Made by a program: the position numbers and the translations under genes. The notes beneath the pieces are model-generated. The model saw only the letters and a program-made list of their open reading frames with translations. It did not search any database and had not been told where the DNA came from. Source: Streptomyces atriruber (GTDB taxonomy: Bacteria; Actinomycetota; Actinomycetes; Streptomycetales; Streptomycetaceae). Taken from it: a stretch of 33,983 nt of DNA. The DNA is taken from NCBI RefSeq assembly GCF_001418325.1, contig NZ_LIPN01000308.1, positions 1-33,983 on the forward strand, read 5' to 3'. Shown piece after piece: positions 24,159 to 33,400 of this stretch. Position 1 is the stretch's first letter; each line of letters starts with the position of its first letter.

Positions 24159-25736
24159 CTAGCCGCGGTCCCGGACCAGCGGGACCTTTCCGACGGCGGT
24201 CCGCTCGATCTCCGCGGACAGCCTGGGCACGAACTTGAGCTGGAGGGTGTATCCCGTCTTCTCGATCGACGCGGCGTTGGCCTCGCCGTGGTTGAACAGC
24301 GAGAGGGCGCGCGGCAGTGCGTTCACGAACACCTGCTGGAGCCCGTAGGGGCCGAGCACGGAGTCGGCGCGGTAGCTCAGGCCCAACACGTCGTCGACCG
24401 CCGCGTACAGAGTGATCGTCTTGCCCTCGCGGTGGTTGACGAACTGGATGTCGTGCGCCACCGCGTCCAGGTCCACCACCTCGGCGGCCTTCAGCTCCTC
24501 GCGCAGCGCCGCATAGGCCCGCGCTCCCGAGTACTGGCTGTCGTTGAGGTGCAGTACGTCCCCGGTGCGGCCCGCGAACTCGAACTGCCGGGTCTTCAGA
24601 CCGGGCCCGTCCGTGCGGGGCCGGTGGATCATCCGGTCGCCCAGCTTCAGCCGCAGCAGCGGTGTCTCGTGCGCGTGCAGCCGCGTGACGACGAGCTCGC
24701 CCTCCTCGCCCTCGGGGACCTGGCGGCCCTCCTCGTCGACGATCTCGATGAAGTGCAGGCCGGGCACCGCGGACAGGTGGGGCGACGCGGCGTCGAGCTG
24801 CAGGCCGATCGTCTCCGCCTGGGTGGCGGCGAAGTAGCTGAGGATCGAGAGGTTCGGGTACAGCGCCTGGAGCTCCACCCGCTTGCGCTGCGGAAGCACG
24901 CCGCTGCCGTACAGGGCGACGCGGAAGCTGTCGCGGTACTCCTGGCGCATGCCCGCGCCGAGTTCGGCGAGGATCGCGATGCCCGCCGAGATCCCCATCA
25001 GGGCCTTCGGGCCCCGGTAGGAGAACATGTGCTCGAGGACGGGGGCCGTGACGGGGCCCGCGCCGACGTAGTTGACGCCCGGCACGTGCTGCAGCACACC
25101 GCCGACCATGGTGCCGCTGCTCCACATCTGGTAGTCGGCCAGGGTGGTGAAGAGCCACTTGGGATCGCTGCCCGCCAGGTGCCGGGCGAGTTGATAGGCC
25201 CCCATGAAGCGGCCCGCGATCTCGTAGGTGTCCTTCAACTCCCGCAGGGAGTAGACGACTTCGAGCGGCATTCCGCCACTGGTGCCGCCGCTCGCGACGA
25301 TCTCGAACTCGCCGCGGGTGAGGGGCACCACCATGCCCGGCCGCGTGTCCATGAAGAAGTCGCGCTGGACGTCCTTGTCCGACAGCGGGATGCGCTGCCA
25401 CTCCTCGTACGTCGCGGGAGCGTGCGGGACGCCGGCGCCGCGCAGCCGCTCCCGCCACAGCGGGTTGAGCATCACGGTGTTCACCATCTGCTGGAGACGG
25501 CGCAGCACGACCGCGTCCTGGATCTCGTGCGGGATCTCGCTGTACAGCGTCTGGCAGACCCGCTCGCACTCGCGCATCTTGCTCGCGAACGAGGGGAGCA
25601 CGGTGACGGCTTCGACGGACTCCGGCTGCAGTTCCCAGTCGGGGATGAGCCAGTTGGCCAGTTCGCGGGCGCCACCCGGAGCCGGTGCGGGCGGTGGAAC
25701 ATGAGGTACCTGTGGAGCGTGAGATGTACTCAACAT
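24159..25736 (-). CDS. PaaK-like adenylate-forming enzyme (ANL superfamily)
   Basis: A 525-residue enzyme of the phenylacetate-CoA ligase-like branch of the ANL superfamily, which activates a carboxylic acid as acyl-AMP and usually passes it to CoA or a carrier. The P-loop-like motif is ASGGTSGGMPLEV (residues 148-160). Later come YGSGVLPQRKR, YFAATQAETIGLQ, GELVVTRLHAHETPLLRL and LKLGDRM. The C-terminal GKVPLVRDRG carries Lys517 in the place of the catalytic lysine. The N-terminus has a Pro-rich leader of about 20 residues. The acid substrate cannot be told; the divergent P-loop (GGTSGG) and lack of paa genes argue against phenylacetate catabolism. It is 9 bases from the decarboxylase gene and 12 from the first PixA-like gene. 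Confidence 0.85.
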   Translation of the reverse strand: MLSTSHAPQVPHVPPPAPAPGGARELANWLIPDWELQPESVEAVTVLPSFASKMRECERVCQTLYSEIPHEIQDAVVLRRLQQMVNTVMLNPLWRERLRGAGVPHAPATYEEWQRIPLSDKDVQRDFFMDTRPGMVVPLTRGEFEIVASGGTSGGMPLEVVYSLRELKDTYEIAGRFMGAYQLARHLAGSDPKWLFTTLADYQMWSSGTMVGGVLQHVPGVNYVGAGPVTAPVLEHMFSYRGPKALMGISAGIAILAELGAGMRQEYRDSFRVALYGSGVLPQRKRVELQALYPNLSILSYFAATQAETIGLQLDAASPHLSAVPGLHFIEIVDEEGRQVPEGEEGELVVTRLHAHETPLLRLKLGDRMIHRPRTDGPGLKTRQFEFAGRTGDVLHLNDSQYSGARAYAALREELKAAEVVDLDAVAHDIQFVNHREGKTITLYAAVDDVLGLSYRADSVLGPYGLQQVFVNALPRALSLFNHGEANAASIEKTGYTLQLKFVPRLSAEIERTAVGKVPLVRDRG

Positions 25737-25745
25737 CCGTCCCCT

Positions 25746-27317
25746 CTACGCTTTTTCCGTTCCCTCTTCTCCGTCGAGCAGGTCCTGCGCCGTCCTTTTG
25801 ATTTCGGAAAGCAGCATCCGGAAGTGCTCGCCGGTGATCTGGTGGTTCATCATGACCACGCGCAGTGCCGCCACCCCGTCGAGGTTCACCTTGGAGATGA
25901 AGAAGTTCCCCTCGAATTTGATGCGGTTCCTGATGGCGATCTGCAGATGGTGCACGTCCTTCTTCTGGAGTCGCCTGCCGAGTTTCTCTTCGAGATTGGC
26001 CGGGTGGTAGCGGAAGCAGAGGATGTTGGCTTCCGGGCGGTGCAGGGTCTCGAAGTCAGGGTCGGCCCGTACGGCGTCGTGGGCCTCCTGCGTCAACTGG
26101 CAGAGATACTCGATTTTCTCCGCGAACAGGGCCCGTCCGTAAATGGCCCACAGCGCCCACAGTGTCATGATCATGGGACGCTTCGTGCACTCGAAGTTCT
26201 TGCCTCCGCTGTCGAATGCGGTATAGACGTCCTGCTCCTCGTCGAAGACGTAGCTGGCCTTCTGCCGGAATGCCGAGAGGGCGGTCTCCTTGTTCCGGTA
26301 GAAGAGCATCGTGCAGGGCGCGGGCACGAACATCATCTTGTGCGCGTCCCAGGTCAGGGAATCCACCTTCTCGATCCCCCGCAACTTGTCGCGGAGCGCG
26401 TCCGACACCAGCAGGCTCGCGCCGTGCGCGCCGTCGATGTGCAGCCAGATGCCCTTCTCCCGGGCCACCTCGGCGAGTTCGTCGATCGGGTCGAAGGCGC
26501 CCACCGACGTGCTGCCCGCGGAGGCGACCATGCAGAACACCTTGAGGTTCTGCCGCTCGGCCGCTTCGAGGGTGGCGCGCACCTCGCCGGGGCAGATCTG
26601 CTGCTGCCGGTTGAGCGGCAGGCGCACGAGCTGTGCGTCGCCGATGCCGAGCACACCGGCCGCCCGCGCCACGCTGTAGTGCACGTCCGCGCCCACGGCG
26701 ATGGCGGGCCGGGGCTGGCCGCGCACCGCCGAACCGCCCTGTGACCAGTACCCCGGCAGCTTTTCGTTCCTGGCCGCGAGCAGCGCGGTCAGATTGGCCA
26801 GCGAGCCGCCCGATGTGGTGATCATGGTGAAGCGGTCCGGGTCCCACCCGATGAAGCGGTTCAGCTCGTCGGCCATGATCCGCTCCACGGCGTTGGGCAA
26901 CTGGCCCGCCTCGTAGAACGAGGACGGCTGGTTGACCACGGAGCTGACGAAGTCGATGACGCCGGCGAGCGGGACGACTCCGGAGAACTGCCGCCCCATG
27001 TACCCGGGGGAGTGGACCTGGATCCCGGTCCGGACGTACAGGTCGATGATGCCCGCCAGTCGCTCCTCGTCGAAGGCGGCGATCTTGTCGTGCTCGGTCG
27101 TCATGAGGGCCCTCGCGGCCTGCGAGAGCCTGGCCGGCTCGATCAGTTCGAGGCCTCTGATCGAGATGTCCGACAGGTGTTTCTCCAGCTTGGCGAGAGC
27201 CGTTTCCGAGTTCTCCCTGAACTGCTGCGGATCGAAAGCGTCCAGCAGGAGTGCGCTCCGATCGGACAGTAGGCCACTCCGTTCCGATCCGGGATCACTC
27301 GAGCGAGATTCCGTCAC
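25746..27317 (-). CDS. Group II PLP-dependent amino acid decarboxylase
   Basis: A 523-residue fold-type I enzyme of the group II (aromatic / glutamate / diaminobutyrate) decarboxylase family. It should release CO2 from an amino acid to give an amine. PLP motifs are the stacking His in GADVHYSVARAAG, HIDGAHGAS with the Asp that contacts the pyridine nitrogen, and Lys327 in TWDAHKMMFVP, which forms the Schiff base. The substrate loop is HSPGYMGRQFSGVVP. The substrate cannot be assigned by eye; diaminobutyrate, aromatic or acidic amino acids are all possible. GTG at 27317 is preferred over the longer frame to 27413 because AAGGGGGGA lies 5 bases upstream. It is the first gene of the operon. Its 3' part has less GC-biased codons than neighbouring genes. 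Confidence 0.88.
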   Translation of the reverse strand: MTESRSSDPGSERSGLLSDRSALLLDAFDPQQFRENSETALAKLEKHLSDISIRGLELIEPARLSQAARALMTTEHDKIAAFDEERLAGIIDLYVRTGIQVHSPGYMGRQFSGVVPLAGVIDFVSSVVNQPSSFYEAGQLPNAVERIMADELNRFIGWDPDRFTMITTSGGSLANLTALLAARNEKLPGYWSQGGSAVRGQPRPAIAVGADVHYSVARAAGVLGIGDAQLVRLPLNRQQQICPGEVRATLEAAERQNLKVFCMVASAGSTSVGAFDPIDELAEVAREKGIWLHIDGAHGASLLVSDALRDKLRGIEKVDSLTWDAHKMMFVPAPCTMLFYRNKETALSAFRQKASYVFDEEQDVYTAFDSGGKNFECTKRPMIMTLWALWAIYGRALFAEKIEYLCQLTQEAHDAVRADPDFETLHRPEANILCFRYHPANLEEKLGRRLQKKDVHHLQIAIRNRIKFEGNFFISKVNLDGVAALRVVMMNHQITGEHFRMLLSEIKRTAQDLLDGEEGTEKA

Positions 27318-27419
27318 TAGGGTCCCCCCTTGGAAATGCCCCGTGTACCCGACATGGTTTTTCCGCTGCGCGCCGAACGGGTGGAGGCGGACCTTTCGTA
27401 GGCGTCGCGGCAAAGACTT

Positions 27420-27446
27420 GCCGTCCGGCTGATCAAACCGGACGGC
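27420..27446. promoter_or_regulatory. 27-bp palindrome upstream of the decarboxylase operon
   Basis: GCCGTCCGG and CCGGACGGC are perfect 9-bp arms around a 9-base spacer containing TGATCA. It ends about 100 bases before the decarboxylase start. It may be a repressor operator or an RNA hairpin in the leader. On the plus strand the right arm runs into a pyrimidine-rich stretch, so a terminator reading that way is a third option. Confidence 0.5.
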
Positions 27447-27641
27447 ACTTCCTTTTCAGGCGGCGCGCGTTCGGCGCAGGCCGCACGGATTCCCCCTCGA
27501 AGATTCTGCGCAGCTGTCATCTCCCCGGCATGGTCAGTGCCTGCCCCCACAGCGACCACCGTAGGCGTCGTCCATTAATCGAGAAATCGAAAGTCCGAGT
27601 TCTGTCCGAAAGGGAGCGCGGACCATCTGATGGTTCGTCAC

Positions 27642-27872
27642 TCAACAGTTGTCACACCCGCAACCGTAGGCCTCGGAGGCTCCAGAGGGGCTCCTCGTTT
27701 TTCGGACACCATGCTTCCGGCATGTGCGCGACGGATAGGCGAAAGGGCAGGACCGGAGACGGCCGTCCGGCGGTGCAAGGGCTTTTCTGCCAACCTCGGC
27801 CGGGGTCGCGGGGGAGCCCTTGCCGTCCTCCCGGGGCGTCCCGATCGGGGCGGATATTTCCCGCTCCGTCAC
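27642..27872 (-). CDS. Doubtful 76-residue ORF with Cys-rich C-terminus
   Basis: A possible GTG-started small protein (begins MTEREISAPIGTPREDG) ends in YGCGCDNC, with other cysteines near residues 42 and 51. A charged, hydrophilic first part and Cys-clustered tail would suit a peptide precursor or a small metal-binding protein. Against it, the ribosome site is weak, about a quarter of codons end in A or T (high for this genome type), and no peptide-modifying enzyme is next to it. It points in the same direction as the decarboxylase operon. Reported because it fills an otherwise empty stretch, not because it is convincing. Confidence 0.2.
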   Translation of the reverse strand: MTEREISAPIGTPREDGKGSPATPAEVGRKALAPPDGRLRSCPFAYPSRTCRKHGVRKTRSPSGASEAYGCGCDNC

Positions 27873-27950
27873 GACGATCCGGCCACGCGGACGATGTAGC
27901 GGCCGGATGTTCGAATGGCGCGGAAGGGTGTGCCGCCGCGACTTCGGGGT

Positions 27951-27991
27951 GCGGTGACCGTGTCGGCGGGTGTCGCCGGGACGGCCACCGC
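27951..27991 (-). terminator. Hairpin downstream of the GT39 gene
   Basis: GCGGTG-A-CCGT on one side and ACGG-C-CACCGC on the other pair with one mismatch. Inside, GGCG pairs with CGCC around a 5-base loop. It lies 60 bases past the glycosyltransferase stop codon, in the position of a terminator. Confidence 0.45.
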
Positions 27992-28050
27992 TCCTCCCCC
28001 GGCGGGTGGGCGTGCCGGGGCGGGCGGCACGCCGTGCGGTGGCGCTGGGT

Positions 28051-30249
28051 TCAGCGGCTCGTGGCGTCGGACGGTTCGCAGCGGTAGAGGGTTTGCGCGG
28101 GTGCCCTTGGGGTCTTGGGGGTCTTCGGGTTCTTCGAGTTGCTGCCGCCGGTCGCTCCGTACGCCCGTGGATCGACCCCGGCGCAGGCCGACGCGACCCA
28201 GGCGCTGATCTTCGACGTCCTCGTGCCCTCGCCGGTGACCAGGGCGAAGCGGAGGTCGCCGGTGGCGACGAGGTGCCGGTACTCGGCGAGGGTGACGGGC
28301 TCGGCGTGCAGTCCGCCGAGCGGCAGGACCGGCGTGCCCGCCGCGTAGACGTACGGGGCCGAGGCCTCCCAGGTCTCGGTGGACAGCGTGTACTTCGCGG
28401 CGCCGTCGCGCTTCTCGACGTATCCGAGGAGCCTGCTCTGCTCCTTCGTCGGCGAGGTGCGGACCCTGACGTCGGCCGCGCGGACGGTCCGTTTTCCCGT
28501 CGAGATCCGGGTGTCGTTGCCCGGCCCGGCGTAGGCGTCGACCGCGCTGCCTCCGTACCGTTCGTCCAGCACGGACAGCGACCACGTCGTCGGCGCGGCG
28601 AACATCGCGACGCAGGCGGCGAGCAGCCCGCCGAGCGCGACCCTGCGCCGGGCCTTGCCGGTGCTGAGGGCGACGACGGCGGCGAGCGCGGCCGCCACCA
28701 GCAGCGGGACGAGCCAGGGGGCGAAGTCGGCGTGCTGTGCGGCCAGCCGGACCGTCCAGGCGGTCTCGACCACGACGACCGCGGGCAGGACCCAGACGCG
28801 GGCCGTCCCCCGGGCCGCGGCACGGTGGGAGCGCCACAGGGTGACGGTCCCGGCGGCGGACAGGGCGACGAGCGGGGGCGCGAGGACGGCCACGTAGGCG
28901 GTGTGGGGAAGGTTGCCGAGGGCGCTGAGCACGGCGGCCGCGGTGACGAGCCAGGTGCCCCACATCAGATGACCGGCCCGCCCCGGGTGGGTGCGGGAGG
29001 CCTTGCGGTGCCGTACGAGGCCCATCACGAGGGAGATGAGGGCGAGCGGGTACAGCCAGGCGATCTGGGGTGTCAGACGGGGGCTGCGCAGGAGCTTGAG
29101 CCACAGGTCGGCCCTGGAGGGGGACTTCGGGCCGATCCGGCTTCCGGCGGTTGCGGCGTCGGCCGACTGCCCCTGGGAGGGGCCGCCCGACGGGCGCGGT
29201 GCGGGTCCGGGTGCCGGTGTCGCGCCGCGCCTGTCCCGGCCCGCCCCGTCCGGTCCCGTTCCCGTGCTGTCGCCGGTCGTCGGGGGCGTGCGGGTGGACG
29301 GCGTGTGGCTGGACGGCGGGCGGGTGGGGCCGCCGTTGCCCCAGAGCCCGTTGCCGCTGACCGGGGCCGCCCCGTCGACCAGTCCCGCGTGCAGCCGGTT
29401 GAAGCCGTTGTAGCCGAAGACCATGGCGGCCGCGCTGTTGTCGGTCGAGCCGTCCGCGTACGGGCGGTCGCGCTCCGGCGTGAACGTCATCAACGCCACC
29501 CACGACAGTGACACCGAGAGCATCACCGCGCCCGCCAGGGCCAGTTGACCGATCCTGCGCCGCAGCCGGACCGGTGCCGCCACGAGATAGCCGGTGCACA
29601 GCGCGGGCACGACGATCCAGGCCTCCATCATCTTGGCCTGGAAGCCGAGCCCGATCCACAGCGCGCTCAGCAGCAGCGAGCGCAGCCGGGCGGATCCGAC
29701 CGCCTTCTGGTACTGGTCGGCGGCGAGCACGAGGCACATCGTGACCGAGCCGTCGAGCATCGCGTGGCCGAACATGGAGGCCGCCACGGGCGTCACCGTG
29801 AGCAGCCCCGCGGCGAGCAGTCCGGCGGCGGGCCCCTGCCAGCGGCGCACCAGCCGGTACATCACCAGCACGGAGATCACGCCCATGACGCACTGCGGCA
29901 GTGCCAGTGCCCAGTCGTGGAAGCCGAAGATCCGCGCCGAGAGCGCCTGCGGCCACAGGAAGCCGCCGATCTTGTCCAGGGTGAGCGTGGCGGACGGATC
30001 GAGGCTGGTGAACAAGAACGCCTTCCAGCTCACCGACATGCTGCGCGCGGCAACCGAGTAGTACGGGGCGAAGCCGCTGCTCGTGATGTTCCACGTGTAG
30101 AGCAGGGCGGCGAGGCCGGCGATGCCGAGGAGCGCGGGCCTGGCCCACGGGGGCTGGCCCGCGGGCGAGCGCCAGAACCACAGTCGGCTCCGGGGCGCCC
30201 GGTCCGGCGAGGGCCGGGGCGCAGGGGGCGCGCTGGTCAGGGAGGTCAT
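28051..30249 (-). CDS. GT39/YkcB-like polytopic glycosyltransferase
   Basis: A 732-residue multi-spanning membrane protein of the GT39/ArnT (protein mannosyltransferase-like) superfamily, expected to transfer a sugar from a polyprenyl-phosphate donor on the outer face of the membrane. The first periplasmic-loop region reads NITSSGFAPYYSVAARSM, then FTSLDPSATLTLDKIGGF, matching YkcB-type proteins. Many hydrophobic segments follow up to about residue 530, interrupted by a Pro/Gly/Thr-rich low-complexity insert near residues 310-360. The C-terminal extracytoplasmic domain begins near ISTGKRTVRAADVRV and ends in a Ser/Asn/Lys/Pro tail. ATG at 30249 is preferred over 30309 because AAGGGG precedes it and the longer version would start inside the repeat tract. 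Acceptor unknown. Confidence 0.85.
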   Translation of the reverse strand: MTSLTSAPPAPRPSPDRAPRSRLWFWRSPAGQPPWARPALLGIAGLAALLYTWNITSSGFAPYYSVAARSMSVSWKAFLFTSLDPSATLTLDKIGGFLWPQALSARIFGFHDWALALPQCVMGVISVLVMYRLVRRWQGPAAGLLAAGLLTVTPVAASMFGHAMLDGSVTMCLVLAADQYQKAVGSARLRSLLLSALWIGLGFQAKMMEAWIVVPALCTGYLVAAPVRLRRRIGQLALAGAVMLSVSLSWVALMTFTPERDRPYADGSTDNSAAAMVFGYNGFNRLHAGLVDGAAPVSGNGLWGNGGPTRPPSSHTPSTRTPPTTGDSTGTGPDGAGRDRRGATPAPGPAPRPSGGPSQGQSADAATAGSRIGPKSPSRADLWLKLLRSPRLTPQIAWLYPLALISLVMGLVRHRKASRTHPGRAGHLMWGTWLVTAAAVLSALGNLPHTAYVAVLAPPLVALSAAGTVTLWRSHRAAARGTARVWVLPAVVVVETAWTVRLAAQHADFAPWLVPLLVAAALAAVVALSTGKARRRVALGGLLAACVAMFAAPTTWSLSVLDERYGGSAVDAYAGPGNDTRISTGKRTVRAADVRVRTSPTKEQSRLLGYVEKRDGAAKYTLSTETWEASAPYVYAAGTPVLPLGGLHAEPVTLAEYRHLVATGDLRFALVTGEGTRTSKISAWVASACAGVDPRAYGATGGSNSKNPKTPKTPRAPAQTLYRCEPSDATSR

Positions 30250-30298
30250 GCCCCTTGCTTCTACCGGTACGGGATTGTCCGGGGTCGGACGCCGAGCA

Positions 30299-30392
30299 CC
30301 GGACATCAAGCTCCGGACATCAAGCTCCGGACATCAAGCTCCGGACATCAAGCTCCGGACATCAAGCTGCGGACATCAGGCTCCGGACAACA
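30299..30392. repeat. 14-bp tandem repeat, about 6.7 copies
   Basis: The unit CCGGACATCAAGCT occurs five times without change (30299-30368), once with two changes (30369-30382) and then partially. It lies wholly between the WD40 gene stop and the GT39 start, both on the minus strand. The unit length is not a multiple of three, so it is not built for coding. It is probably prone to slippage and may alter the GT39 leader length between strains. Confidence 0.95.
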
Positions 30393-30423
30393 TGACGGCG
30401 TGGCCCCCGGCCGTCGGACGGCG

Positions 30424-33400
30424 TCAGCGCACGCAGGCCCTGCGGGGCCACTCGCCGCCCGGGGCGTTGAGATAGCGGGCGCGTTCCGCCCGGCTGAGAT
30501 CCCTGCGCAGCGAGCGGCAGATCCGGTCGACGGCCTCGTCGGTGCCGCGGAGCACGCTCCACAGCCGCAGCGTGCCGTCCTCGCCGCCGCTGGCGACGGT
30601 GTGTCCGTCCGGGCTGAACGCCACGGCCCACACGGCCCCTTCGTGCCCGGTCAGGACGGAGTTCTGGAGCCCGGTCGCGGCGTCCCACAGTCGCACGGTT
30701 CCGTCCCGGTCCCCACCGGCGACCGTCCGCCCGTCGGGGCCGAACGCCACCGACTGGGCGCCGCGACGGTTGCCGGTCAGCGTGGCGCGGGCCGTGCCCG
30801 TGGCCGTGTCCCAGAGCCGCACCGTGCCGTCCTCGCTGCCTCCGGCGACGGTGTGTCCGTCCGGGCTGAACGCCACGGTCCGGACGGGGGACCCGGTGCC
30901 GGTGCGGAAGGCACGGGTCTTGCCGGTGGCGGCGTCCCACAGTCGAAGGGTGCCTCCGTCGCCCCCGATGGCGAGGGTGTGTCCGTCGGCCCCGAACGCC
31001 ACGGACCAGACGGATTCCCGCTGCCTCTCCGACATGCCGCGGGGCTCACCGGTCTCCGCGTTCCACAGCCGTACGTCGCCGCCTCCGCCGTCGTGGCCAC
31101 CGTCACCACCGGCCGCGACCGTGCGCCCGTCAGGGCTGAACGCCACTGAGCGAACAGCTCCTTGATGCCCTGTCAGCACACTTCGCGTCCTGCCGGTCGC
31201 GGCCTCCCGCAGCCGTACGGTCCCGTCGTCGCCGCCGCTGGCCAGAGTGCGGCCGTCGGGGCTGAACGCCACCGCCCGCACGCCTCCTTGGTGCCCCGTC
31301 AGCATCCTCCGCGTCCTGCCGTTGGCCGCGTCCCACAGGCGTACCGTGCCGTCGCGGGCGCCACCGGCCACCGTGCGCCCGTCCGGACTGAACGCCACCG
31401 CCCGTACGGCGCCCTGCCGACCCGGCACCGTGACCCGCTCCCTGCCGGTCGACACCGCCCACAGCCGCACCGTGCCGTCACGTCCGCCGCTGGCCACCGT
31501 GGACCCGTCCGGTCCGAACGCCGCGGCGGGCACCGAGCCCCGGTGCCCGGCCAGCACCGCGCGCAGCGCCCCGGTCGCCGCGTCCCACAGTCGTACGGTG
31601 CCGTCGTGCTGGCCGCTCAGCACCGTACGGCGGTCGGGGCTGAAGGCGACCGACTCGGCGTCCCTGCGGCGTTCGGCGAGCGCGCCGCGCTCCTTGCCGG
31701 TGGCCACGGCCCACACCCGTACGGTGCCGTCGCGGGCGCCCCCGGTCACCGTCCGGCCGTCGGGGCTGAACGCGACCGACGCCACGGCACCGCGTCGCCC
31801 GGTCCGCAGGACCCGCGCCTCGCCGGTCGCCGTGTCCCACAGCCGCACGGTCCCGTCGTCGCCCCCACCCGCGGCTGCCGAGCGCCCGTCCGGGCTGAAC
31901 GCCAGGGTGCGCAGGGCGCCTTGATGACCCTTCAGCACCCGCCGTTCCGCACCCGAGGCCGCCGACCACAGGTGTACGTTCCCGTCGCGTCCACCGCCCG
32001 CCACCGTGCGCCCGTCCGGACTGAACGCCACCGCTCCCACATCGCCCCGACGGCCGGTCGACAGGGTGCGCGACGACCCGGTGGCCGTGTTCCACAGCCG
32101 CACGGAGCCGTCGTCCCCGCCGCCCGCGACGGTTCCCCCGTCAGGGCTGAACGCGACTGCGTGCAATCTGCCTTGACTGCCCGTCAGGACCTTTATCGGC
32201 TTGCCGGTCGCGGTGTTCCACAGCCGTACGGTTCCGTCCTGGCCGCCGCTGGCCACGGTCCGGCCGTCGGAGCTGAAGGCCACCGCCGTCACCTCGCCCC
32301 GGTGTCCGTCCATGCGCTGCTGCAGCGGGAGCGAGGCCGCGGCGAAGAGACCGGCGGTGGCCTCGGCGGTGGGGCGGATCCGGTAGGCGTACACCGCGAG
32401 GAGCGCGGCGAGGTCGGAGTCGGCGGAGAGAAGGGCGGTCGACTGCGCGGCGAGCTGCCGGGACAGGGCGCTGCGCTGCTCCGCGACGGCCTCCCGCCGA
32501 TCGCCCTCGCTGGTCCGGTACTGGTCCCAGGCGAGCAGGCCCGAGAGCAGCGCGAGCAGCAGCAGGACGGACAGGGCGAGGGTGAAGCGGCGCAGCCGCC
32601 GTGTGGTGCGCGCCTCGGCGAGCCGCTCGCGCTCCCGGGCGGCGGTGCTGGCGGCGAGGAACTCCCTTTCCAGTACGGTCAGTTCGCTGCCGCCGAAGGG
32701 ATGGCCCGTGGAGGTGAACGAGTCCTCGGCCGCGTCGAGCCGCGTGCCGCGGTACAGCGCCCCCGGGTCGCGCCGCTCGCGGTCCCACGCGGTCGCCGCG
32801 TCGCTCAGCCGCTGGCGCAGCAGCAGCCCCGCCCGGTCCTCGTCGATCCAGTGGCGCAGCCGCGGCCAGGCCTGCAGCAGGGCCTCGTGCGTGAGCTCGA
32901 CCGTGTCCGTGTCCAGGGTGATCAGGCGGGCCCGGGCCAGCGCGTCGAGGACCGTCCGCACGTCGGCGGGGCCGGAGCCCGGCGGGCCCAGGGAGTCCAG
33001 ATCGGCGCGGGCCGGTCGCCGTCTGGTGGCGTCGGTGCCCTCGCCGACCGCGACGAGGCGCAGCAGGAGCGCGCGGGCCAGCCGCCGCTGTCCGTCGTCG
33101 AGCCCGGCGTGGACCGCCTCCGCCGTCTGGCCCAGGGCATGCCGGATGCCGCCCGCGGCCTCGTACCCGGCCAGCGTGAGCGTGTTCCCGCGGCGGCGCC
33201 GCCAGGTCTCGCGCAGCGCGTGGGAGACGAGCGGCAGCACCGTGGCGCGGCCGGTGGCATCGGCGATCACCCGGGCGAGCAGCGCCCCTTCGATCGTGCA
33301 GTCCGCGCGTGCGGCGGGTCGGCTGATCGCCCGGCGCAGCTCGTCGGTGGTCATCGGGCCCACCAGCAACTGGGCGTCGCGCATGGCCTCGACGAGCTCC

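Larger units (their letters stand above)
27318..28050. other. 733-bp region without a confident gene, upstream of the decarboxylase operon
   Basis: The region separates the GT39 gene end from the decarboxylase start, both on the minus strand, so it must hold the operon promoter. It is more A/T-rich than its surroundings, especially around 27575-27610. It contains a 27-bp palindrome (27420-27446), a smaller palindrome ACCATC-T-GATGGT (27622-27634), a doubtful 76-codon minus-strand ORF and a hairpin near 27951-27991 after the GT39 gene. I found no tRNA or convincing plus-strand gene. Confidence 0.6.

Noticed and set aside
21697..27317. Reading the decarboxylase/PaaK pair as an ordinary siderophore, NRPS or phenylacetate gene cluster
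   Set aside because: No carrier protein, condensation domain, siderophore synthetase, transporter or other paa genes are nearby; the remaining four genes are PixA-like.
27630..27899. An 89-codon plus-strand frame in the region before the decarboxylase operon
   Set aside because: No ribosome site, Arg/Gly/Pro-rich sequence of the kind seen in random high-GC frames, and no recognisable domain.
30299..30392. Repeats considered as a CRISPR array
   Set aside because: Units are 14 bp, directly adjacent and without spacers, and no cas genes are present.
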